A stretch of 5,351 bases of DNA from the NCBI GenBank assembly GCA_913044255.1, contig CAJWOI010000217.1, forward strand, positions 1 through 5,351, given 5' to 3'. Both the position numbers and the translations under genes were made by a program. Shown one piece after another: positions 1-5,351 of this stretch (positions within the stretch are counted from its first letter, which is position 1; each line of letters begins with the position of its first letter). Below the pieces are notes generated by a model. The model ran no database searches, was not told the origin of the DNA, and saw only the letters and a list, made by a program, of their open reading frames with translations. The stretch comes from an uncultured Alphaproteobacteria bacterium (lineage in GTDB: Bacteria > Pseudomonadota > Alphaproteobacteria > UBA7887).

Positions 1-27
1 CGCGTAACGCTCCGGAACCTCGGTTAG
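1..27 (+). CDS. lptD: Probable C-terminal end of LptD (LPS-assembly outer-membrane protein), partial
   Basis: Frame 1 is open from the window edge and reads RVTLRNLG followed by TAG at 25-27. LptD is the outer-membrane beta-barrel that inserts lipopolysaccharide into the outer leaflet. In alphaproteobacteria it commonly lies directly upstream of surA, and its last barrel strand often ends in a short basic/hydrophobic run close to this one. Only eight residues are visible, so the call rests mainly on position and on the strand-like ending. Frame 2 closes almost at once. Frame 3 stays open to about position 84 but gives a Gly/Cys/Arg-rich peptide that resembles no known C-terminus. The bases to the left of the window would settle it. 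Confidence 0.45.
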   Translation, partial: RVTLRNLG

Positions 28-124
28 TCGGAAGACCTGGTTGCTGCGGTCAGAGCAAACTTCTATTCTCTGTGTTGATTGTCTAGCTGAGTATATCTGT
101 GCTTTGTATATTGGTGACTGATTC

Positions 125-1381
125 ATGAAGCAGCTGATGTTTGCGTTGTTGGGTTTGATTTTTTTGTCTGGCCCGGCGGTATCCCAGGAATTGGTCCGTA
201 TCGCCGCTGTGGTAAACGACAATGTTATTTCTATGTTGGATGTACTTGCGCGCGTCAAAATGGCGGCGCTGGTAACAGGACTTGAAGACTCGCCAGAGGT
301 TCGTCAACAATTGATGCAACCCGTTCTCCGAAATTTGATCGAGGAACAACTCCAGGCGCAGGAAGCTGAGCGTCAGGGCGTCACGCTGTCGGAAGATGAA
401 CTAAGAAATGGTTTAGAGAGGTTTGAGCAACAGAACGGACTAAGTCTGGCCCAACTAAACGAATGGTTGGCAAGCGCCGGCATTCCTCGCATCTTTTTCG
501 AACGTCAAATTCAGGCTCAGATTTTATGGGGTAAATTCATAGTCACCAGACTTCTTCCCCAAGTGGTGATCAGTGAAGAAGATGTGGAAGACGAGGTGGC
601 ACGGCTTCAGGCTAACCGTGGTAAGCCGGAATATCTAATCTCGCAAATTGATCTGTATTTTGATGAACCATCTGCAAGTGAGGGCGGGCTACTTGCAACA
701 GCTCACCAATTGGTGCAACAAATTCGTGGGGGTGCACAATTCGAAGCAATTGCAGCCCAATTTAGTCAAAACGCGATGGCGAATTCTGGTGGCGATATGG
801 GCTGGATGGGTGCAGACCAGCTTCGTCCAGAGTTGGCACGAGTTGTTGCCGAAATGGATGCAGGTGGCGTTTCTGACCCGATCCCCACAATTGAAGGGTT
901 ACATATAGTTCGGCTGCGAGACCGTCGGAAGGTGCTGGTTTCTGATCCGAGCCAAATTCGGGTCCAGCTTCTGCAGATTACTTTGCCGGTGCCGGATGAA
1001 AGTGATGACAACGTCGTAGCCAGTCAATTTGCATTCGCGGAGCAAGTCAGGAGCGACATAGATGGTTGTGAGGATATGGCTTTGGTGGCTGAAGAACTTA
1101 ATTCCGGTAGCTCTGGAGATTTGGGTTGGGTCTTCCTTAACGATCTTCCCGAAGTATTCCGAAAACATTTGCTGAAATTAGAGATTGGTGTTCCAAGTCC
1201 ACCGGTGCGTTCAAAGTTTGGCGTGCATTTAGTGATGGTTTGCGATCGAGATGACCCAAATCAAAGTTTTGGCGAACGCGAAACGGTGCGGGCGCGAATG
1301 GAGATGGTTCGGCTAGAGGTTTTGGCGCGAAGGCTGTTGCGGGATCTACGTCGTAGTGCCTTCGTTGATTTGCGTGTTTAG
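125..1381 (+). CDS. surA: SurA-type periplasmic chaperone with two parvulin-like domains
   Basis: This is a 418-residue exported protein of the SurA family, which escorts unfolded outer-membrane proteins through the periplasm to the BAM complex. Residues 1-20 form a signal peptide: a Lys near the start, a hydrophobic core, and a likely cut after AVS before Gln21. Residues 22-165 match the SurA N-terminal chaperone domain (VNDNVIS near the start). A first parvulin-like domain spans about 168-267 (GGDMGW at 222-227). A second spans about 277-375 (SGDLGW at 330-335, FGVH at 365-368). A basic helix closes the protein. Neither domain has the usual His in its first strand (ISQI and LLQI where active parvulins have SH or RH), so prolyl isomerase activity is doubtful and chaperoning is the likely role. 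The only two cysteines, C315 and C373, both lie in the second domain. The ATG at 125 is chosen because it gives the complete signal peptide; GGTG at 113-116 is a weak ribosome binding site. Confidence 0.93.
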   Translation: MKQLMFALLGLIFLSGPAVSQELVRIAAVVNDNVISMLDVLARVKMAALVTGLEDSPEVRQQLMQPVLRNLIEEQLQAQEAERQGVTLSEDELRNGLERFEQQNGLSLAQLNEWLASAGIPRIFFERQIQAQILWGKFIVTRLLPQVVISEEDVEDEVARLQANRGKPEYLISQIDLYFDEPSASEGGLLATAHQLVQQIRGGAQFEAIAAQFSQNAMANSGGDMGWMGADQLRPELARVVAEMDAGGVSDPIPTIEGLHIVRLRDRRKVLVSDPSQIRVQLLQITLPVPDESDDNVVASQFAFAEQVRSDIDGCEDMALVAEELNSGSSGDLGWVFLNDLPEVFRKHLLKLEIGVPSPPVRSKFGVHLVMVCDRDDPNQSFGERETVRARMEMVRLEVLARRLLRDLRRSAFVDLRV

Positions 1382-1385
1382 TCCT

Positions 1386-2243
1386 ATGTCCTCGATATGC
1401 ACGCCGCTGTTACCGCTTCGCCAAGTAATTTCCCGCCATGGGCTCGTTGCCCGTAAGTCGCTTGGGCAACATTTCTTGCTAGATCTCAATTTAATCAGGC
1501 GCATCGTCCGGGCGGCAGACATCCGTCAAGGTGTCTCAGTGCTGGAGGTTGGAGCAGGCCCTGGAGGGTTGACGCGAGCTTTATTGGAGAGTGCCGCAAG
1601 CAGAGTTGTCGCCGTTGAGCGCGACATTCGGGCTTCCGCAGCGCTACGCGAGCTTGTGCCGGGTTCGAACGGTCGTCTGACTTTGATTGAGGGCGACGCC
1701 CTTAAGATTAAGGCGGCTGCCTTGGTCGATCCGCCGGCTCAGATTGTTGCCAATCTGCCATACAATATAGCGACACAACTCTTGTTGAACTATCTTCCCG
1801 CTATAGGCAAATTCAAAAGGCTGACTCTGATGTTCCAGAAGGAAGTGGCTGAGCGCTTGGTCGCCAAACCAGGTAACAAGCAGTACGGCAGGTTATCTGT
1901 GATCGTTCAGTGGTTGTGTGAGGTTCGAGTGTTGTTCGATGTACCAGCGCGCGCTTTCACCCCTGAACCAAAGGTGGTCTCCTCAGTCGTTGAGTTGCTC
2001 CCGCGGGTCCAGCCTTTGGATATTGCGTGTATGCCAAGTTTGGAGCGGGTCACAGCGGCTACATTTGGGCAACGCCGTAAAATGTTGAGAACTAGCTTGA
2101 AAAAATTGTGTCCTGATAGTCTGAGCTTGCTTGAAACTGCCGGACTGTCACCGACAGCTCGTCCAGAGGAGATTTCGGTGGCCGGGTTTTGTTCTCTATC
2201 GCGCGCCCTTGATGCGGGAGCCGGATCCAGGACAATCGACTAA
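1386..2243 (+). CDS. rsmA: 16S rRNA (adenine(1518)-N6/adenine(1519)-N6)-dimethyltransferase RsmA (KsgA)
   Basis: RsmA uses S-adenosylmethionine to dimethylate the two adjacent adenines in the 3' terminal hairpin of 16S rRNA, late in small-subunit assembly. From the ATG at 1386 the protein has 285 residues. It shows the N-terminal RKSLGQHFLLD signature (23-33), SAM motif I EVGAGPGGLT (54-63), the motif II acidic region VERD (77-80), the catalytic motif NLPYNI (123-128), FTPEPKV (191-197), and the C-terminal TFGQRRKMLR (226-235) typical of the family. An in-frame ATG at 1356 would add ten residues inside the surA reading frame. The start at 1386 is preferred because it leaves only 4 nt after the surA stop and gives a leader of the usual length. 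No clear Shine-Dalgarno precedes it, so translation is probably coupled to surA. In many alphaproteobacteria pdxA sits between surA and rsmA, but not here. The gene converges on gmk with a 24-bp gap. Confidence 0.96.
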   Translation: MSSICTPLLPLRQVISRHGLVARKSLGQHFLLDLNLIRRIVRAADIRQGVSVLEVGAGPGGLTRALLESAASRVVAVERDIRASAALRELVPGSNGRLTLIEGDALKIKAAALVDPPAQIVANLPYNIATQLLLNYLPAIGKFKRLTLMFQKEVAERLVAKPGNKQYGRLSVIVQWLCEVRVLFDVPARAFTPEPKVVSSVVELLPRVQPLDIACMPSLERVTAATFGQRRKMLRTSLKKLCPDSLSLLETAGLSPTARPEEISVAGFCSLSRALDAGAGSRTID

Positions 2244-2267
2244 ATGATCTGAATGGCCTGCGGGTTC

Positions 2268-2918
2268 TTATTGTTCACCAATCAACTTTTCTATGAATTC
2301 GCTCACTTCGATCCCGCGATGGCGGCGTAGTCGTTCAGCAGATAGAATATCTAGTACTTGGATTACCGCGTAATCTATGTCTTCATTGATGATCACGTAG
2401 TCGTATTCGGCCCAGTGCGTCATTTCGCTGGCGGCTTTCTCCATTCTCGCGGCCACGACATCTATACTGTCTTGCGCACGATTTTTGAGTCGCCGCTCCA
2501 ATTCCTGTGTCGATGGAGGAAGGATAAAAATCTTCACGACATCGTTTCGCGCCCTTTCGGTAATTTGTTGTGCTCCTTGCCAATCGATGTCGAACAGGAT
2601 GTCATGCCCTGCGGACAAGGATTCCTCAACGGTTTTACGAGGTGTGCCGTAGAGGTGACCAAACACAGTTGCATGTTCCAAGAGCTCCCCTTCATCGAGC
2701 ATTCTTTGAAATATATCTCCATTAACGAATATGTAGTCGACGCCAGGCAATTCATTTTGTCGCGGCTTCCGGGTTGTCACCGATACAGATATTCGCAGAT
2801 TGTCATCTAGTTCCAGGAGGCGTCGTGAAATTGTGGTTTTCCCTGCCCCAGATGGAGAAGATAAAACCAACATTAAACCTCGTCTTCGAAGGCTAATTTC
2901 TGCGTGCACAGTTTTCAC
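2268..2918 (-). CDS. gmk: Guanylate kinase
   Basis: Gmk phosphorylates GMP (and dGMP) to GDP with ATP in the cytoplasm, an essential step in guanine nucleotide supply. The 216-residue protein has the P-loop SPSGAGKTT at 21-29, the GMP-binding segment SVTTRKPR at 46-53 followed by PGVDYIF at 58-64, ELLEHATVFG..YGTP at 78-93, and the DIDWQGAQQ motif at 110-118, then an Arg-containing lid (RRLKNR) and a C-terminal helix. Length is normal for the family. The start codon is GTG at 2918. The first in-frame ATG (residue 16, at 2873) lies inside the strand leading into the P-loop and would damage the fold, so GTG is preferred. A second GTG at 2909 (residue 4) is also possible. No strong Shine-Dalgarno is visible before it. 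The gene follows mltG by 25 bp; yicC, the usual neighbour in many alphaproteobacteria, is absent. Confidence 0.96.
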   Translation of the reverse strand: MKTVHAEISLRRRGLMLVLSSPSGAGKTTISRRLLELDDNLRISVSVTTRKPRQNELPGVDYIFVNGDIFQRMLDEGELLEHATVFGHLYGTPRKTVEESLSAGHDILFDIDWQGAQQITERARNDVVKIFILPPSTQELERRLKNRAQDSIDVVAARMEKAASEMTHWAEYDYVIINEDIDYAVIQVLDILSAERLRRHRGIEVSEFIEKLIGEQ

Positions 2919-2943
2919 TTTACTTTGTTGGTACCTATACAGA

Positions 2944-3939
2944 CTAACATACGCTGCACTCTATGGTTTTTTGGTTTGAGCGGCGGAAACGAGCGACATT
3001 TCTATTGTGCTCTGTCAGTGTCCGCGCAAATCTATGGCCTCCGTTTCCGTCTGCGACAAAGTAGAGCTCATTTGTCACAGAGGGTCTGAGTGCCGCGGCA
3101 ATCGCGGCTTTCCCTGGGTTGGTAATTGGTCCTGGTGGTAGGCCAATATACCGATAGGTGTTGTAGGGGCTTGAAATTCGAAGGTCAGTACGGGTAAGCG
3201 GTCGTCCGAGTTTACCATTGCCTGCAGTAATGCCGTAAAGGATCGTTGGGTCTGATTGTAGGAGCATGTCAAGTCGAAGACGATTGACGAATACAGCGGC
3301 TACACGTGCCCTTTCGCTGGCGCGTCCGGTTTCCTCTTCTATTATTGAAGCCATTACCAAGGCTTCGTTTGGACTGCTATAAGGCAAATTGGGCAGGCGT
3401 TCTGACCACAAAGTCTGCAGTGCGTCCTGCATCGCGGCTTCCATACGTGTAACCATGCTCTCTCGGGTATCGCCACGTGAGAAATGATAGGTCTCCGGCA
3501 GCAAACGACCTTCTTTGGGCACTGCGTTAATTTCGCCACTCAGCGCTGCGGTGTTCTGAACAATTTCCATGATTTCAGACCTGGTCAAACCTTCGGGTAT
3601 TGTTAGTTTATGCACCAAGGTGCTGCCCGAGGTGAGCGTGGCAAGAATTGTGCGAGGGTTTACCCTTTCTGGGAAACTGTACTCCCCTGCTTGTAGGGGG
3701 CCGTATTTATTTTTTGTTACGACTGCAAGCGCGAAGAAAAGGGGATTATCTATCGCATCGACGCCGGCCAAGTGGCTGGCGATCGATTGGACCCCTGTGC
3801 CAGATTTTAGAACAATTACTAAAGGTTCCAAAAGTGGCCCGGGTCTATCAAGCCAGCTTTCTAGAAACCATACACTTGCGGCAGTCGACGCAATAAGGAT
3901 CAATGAAATTGATAGCAATCCAGAGGCAAGTCTGATCAT
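2944..3939 (-). CDS. mltG: Endolytic murein transglycosylase MltG (YceG family)
   Basis: MltG is an inner-membrane lytic transglycosylase that cleaves nascent glycan strands near the membrane and is thought to set strand length or end synthesis. The 331-residue protein has one N-terminal membrane segment (about 7-26), placing the rest in the periplasm, then a LysM-like subdomain (about 41-89, ending in GPLQAGEYSF). The YceG catalytic domain follows: LTIPEGLT (112-119), LLPETYHF (146-153), the catalytic region MASIIEEETG (196-205) with E201 aligning to the essential Glu of E. coli MltG, LQSDPTILYG (227-236), the SPYNTY..IGLPPGPI region, and a final ADGNGGHRFA segment. All expected motifs are present and the length is typical. 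The ATG start lies 25 bp after the fabF stop, with no obvious Shine-Dalgarno. Its place between fabF and gmk links it to the fatty-acid operon. Confidence 0.95.
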   Translation of the reverse strand: MIRLASGLLSISLILIASTAASVWFLESWLDRPGPLLEPLVIVLKSGTGVQSIASHLAGVDAIDNPLFFALAVVTKNKYGPLQAGEYSFPERVNPRTILATLTSGSTLVHKLTIPEGLTRSEIMEIVQNTAALSGEINAVPKEGRLLPETYHFSRGDTRESMVTRMEAAMQDALQTLWSERLPNLPYSSPNEALVMASIIEEETGRASERARVAAVFVNRLRLDMLLQSDPTILYGITAGNGKLGRPLTRTDLRISSPYNTYRYIGLPPGPITNPGKAAIAAALRPSVTNELYFVADGNGGHRFARTLTEHNRNVARFRRSNQKTIECSVC

Positions 3940-3964
3940 ACTGATGAGTTTACCGTTTGCTTTG

Positions 3965-5257
3965 CTATGGGCGTGCCTTAATTTTTTCGGATTCGGGTGC
4001 TACGCACTTCTTTACGATAAGTGTCGCGTTGGTGCCGCCAAACCCAAAACTATTTGACAGCGCTACCCGGACAATTCGGTCTTTTGATTTTAAAGGGACC
4101 AAGTCAAGGTCACATCCTTCAGATGGTTTCTGCAAGTTTAATGTAGGTGGGACGGCGTTATTTGCCACTGCCATAGTTGAAAAAATTGCTTCTACAGCAC
4201 CCGCGGCACCAAGCAAATGACCTATAGATGACTTAGTCGAGGACATCGAAATCGTTTCTGTTGCATCTTTGAATAGCCGTTTTACGGCGGCATGTTCGAT
4301 TTCATCTCCAAGTAGCGTTGAAGTGCCGTGGGCATTTATATAGTCAATGTCCAATGTTTCTAATTCAGCTTTTCGCATGGCCGACTTCATTGAACGGTAA
4401 CCACCGTCTCCGTCAGGTGTCGGGGCAGTAACATGGTGTGCGTCGCCGGATAGACCGTACCCAGCTACCTCAGCATAAATATGGGCGCCGCGTCGACAAG
4501 CATGTTCATACTCTTCAAGTACAACTATGCCTGCGCCCTCTCCCATAACGAATCCATCCCGATCCTGATCCCAGGGCCGCGATGCGCGTTCAGGCTGGTC
4601 ATTGAAGTTGGTTGACAATGCTCGGGCAGCTGCAAATCCAGCCACACCGAGCCGTGTGACAGGACTTTCGGAACCACCGGCAACCATTACATCAGCGTCA
4701 TCTAACATGATGAGGCGAGCGGCATCGCCGATGGCATGTGCTCCCGTCGAACAAGCTGTCACTACGGAGTGATTGGGTCCCTTAAAACCAAACCGAATCG
4801 ATATTTGTCCTGAACCAAGATTTATTAGGCAGGATGGAATGAAAAATGGGCTCAACTTGCGTGGACCTTTCTCGGCCAACGTGAGTGCCCCTTGTTCAAT
4901 AGTGCGAAGGCCGCCTATGCCTGATCCAACCATAACGCCTGTTCGTTCGAGTGATTTATTGTCATTCGGCGCCCAGTCAGCATCGGCCACTGCCTCACTG
5001 GCGGCCGCAATTGCAAAATGGATAAATTCATCCATTCTGCGTTGTTCTTTAGGTTCGAGCCAGTCGTCGGGATTAAACGCGTTGTGGACGCCGCGCCTTG
5101 GAACTAGGCCGGCAATTCGCGCCGGTAGATCTGAAGTTTCAAATTGGTCTATGGGCCGAACACCTGATTCTCCCGCTAGGAGTTTATCCCAGCACGCCGC
5201 GACGCCACAGCCAAGTGGCGTGACCAGTCCCATTCCTGTGATGACAACCCGTCTCAT
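3965..5257 (-). CDS. fabF: 3-oxoacyl-[acyl-carrier-protein] synthase II (FabF)
   Basis: FabF condenses malonyl-ACP with acyl-ACP, releasing CO2, in the elongation cycle of type II fatty acid synthesis. The 430-residue protein begins with the classic MRRVVITGMGLVTPLG thiolase-fold strand. The catalytic triad is complete: Cys169 in TACSTGA, His310 in NAHGTST, and His347 in SSIGHLLGAAGA, with the conserved Lys342 just before it. The C-terminal SNSFGFGGTNA loop is present. One oddity is HGTSTLLGD, where the family normally has Pro at the first of the two Leu positions (residue 315, codon CTA). The ATG at 5257 is preceded by GGGA with 6 nt spacing, a reasonable ribosome binding site. acpP lies 39 bp upstream, the common fab order. 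A housekeeping FabF is more likely than a polyketide-type ketosynthase given the acpP partner and single-domain length. Confidence 0.96.
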   Translation of the reverse strand: MRRVVITGMGLVTPLGCGVAACWDKLLAGESGVRPIDQFETSDLPARIAGLVPRRGVHNAFNPDDWLEPKEQRRMDEFIHFAIAAASEAVADADWAPNDNKSLERTGVMVGSGIGGLRTIEQGALTLAEKGPRKLSPFFIPSCLINLGSGQISIRFGFKGPNHSVVTACSTGAHAIGDAARLIMLDDADVMVAGGSESPVTRLGVAGFAAARALSTNFNDQPERASRPWDQDRDGFVMGEGAGIVVLEEYEHACRRGAHIYAEVAGYGLSGDAHHVTAPTPDGDGGYRSMKSAMRKAELETLDIDYINAHGTSTLLGDEIEHAAVKRLFKDATETISMSSTKSSIGHLLGAAGAVEAIFSTMAVANNAVPPTLNLQKPSEGCDLDLVPLKSKDRIVRVALSNSFGFGGTNATLIVKKCVAPESEKIKARP

Positions 5258-5296
5258 TGTGGTTCCCGGCGGAAGCGTGCCGGCGGCGTTGGAGAG
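5258..5296 (-). promoter_or_regulatory. acpP-fabF spacer with possible RBS-masking hairpin
   Basis: On the transcribed strand, CCGGC and GCCGG (5279-5283 and 5266-5270 in window coordinates) can form a five-pair GC stem with an 8-nt loop. The right arm overlaps two of the three G's of the GGGA ribosome binding site of fabF. The same stretch holds a 7-bp direct repeat, CCGGCGG, at 5266-5272 and 5280-5286 on the plus strand. No U-run follows, so it is not a classic intrinsic terminator. A role in lowering fabF translation relative to acpP is inference only. Confidence 0.25.
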
Positions 5297-5351
5297 CTAA
5301 CTCTGTGTTCCGATGAAGTCGATCGCATCCTTCACAGTAATAATTTTTTCT
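5297..5351 (-). CDS. acpP: Acyl carrier protein, C-terminal end (partial)
   Basis: The minus strand from the window edge reads EKIITVKDAIDFIGTQS and then TAG at 5299-5297. This matches the last helix of bacterial acyl carrier protein, whose usual ending is close to EKI.TV.DA.DFI. AcpP carries growing acyl chains on a phosphopantetheine arm; the Ser that bears the arm lies outside the window. The gene is truncated by the window edge, with 17 residues visible. It stands 39 bp upstream of fabF in the same direction, the common fab cluster order, and together they probably form the head of the transcript that continues into mltG and gmk. Confidence 0.9.
   Translation of the reverse strand, partial: EKIITVKDAIDFIGTQS

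Noticed and set aside
28..124. Possible promoter upstream of surA
   Set aside because: TTGATT (75-80) and the TATATC (92-97) or TATATT (107-112) boxes are AT-rich and promoter-like, but no pair has the 16-18 bp spacing expected for a sigma-70 site. surA is likely to be read from the lptD transcript.
1356..1385. Upstream ATG giving rsmA ten more residues
   Set aside because: The extension overlaps surA, and its sequence (MPSLICVFSP) is the surA 3' end read in another frame; the start at 1386 gives the family's usual leader.
2358..2810. 150-codon plus-strand open frame opposite gmk
   Set aside because: It is antisense to the conserved gmk reading frame, with no family resemblance.
3569..4057. 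162-codon plus-strand open frame opposite mltG and the fabF end
   Set aside because: It spans two well-supported minus-strand genes and the gap between them; no recognisable domain and no convincing ribosome binding site.
4773..5300. 175-codon plus-strand open frame opposite fabF
   Set aside because: It lies antisense to the 5' part of a complete, motif-rich fabF; its composition is that of a mirrored coding frame and it resembles no known family.

Overview
The window looks like chromosomal housekeeping DNA from an alphaproteobacterium with moderate GC content. The gene order is the reason: an LPS/outer-membrane arm (lptD end, surA, rsmA) runs rightward and converges on a fatty-acid/cell-wall/nucleotide arm (acpP end, fabF, mltG, gmk) running leftward. 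This matches, from memory, the alphaproteobacterial locus lptD-surA-pdxA-rsmA facing gmk-yicC-mltG-fabF-acpP. The SurA type (two parvulin-like domains without the usual histidine signature, and a Cys pair in the second) and the RsmA N-terminus (a short leader before RKSLGQ.FLLD) also fit. I cannot place it more finely.

Layout. Positions 1-27 are probably the last codons of lptD. A 97-bp gap follows, then surA (125-1381) and rsmA (1386-2243), separated by 4 nt and probably translationally coupled. After a 24-bp convergent gap comes the minus-strand run, read from right to left: the 3' end of acpP (5297-5351, cut by the window edge), fabF (3965-5257), mltG (2944-3939) and gmk (2268-2918, GTG start). 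Gaps in this run are 39, 25 and 25 bp, so a single operon is likely. No stretch longer than 100 bp lacks a gene.

How the genes fit together. LptD and SurA serve outer-membrane assembly: SurA chaperones outer-membrane proteins such as LptD, which inserts LPS. RsmA matures 16S rRNA. AcpP and FabF elongate acyl chains for phospholipid and lipid A, MltG terminates nascent peptidoglycan strands, and Gmk makes GDP from GMP. The common theme is envelope growth.

No undescribed system, mobile element, CRISPR array or RNA gene is visible. The notable points are two missing synteny partners (pdxA and yicC, both with clean junctions), a SurA lacking parvulin catalytic histidines but carrying exactly two cysteines, a P-to-L change in a FabF active-site motif, and a small hairpin that could cover the fabF ribosome binding site.
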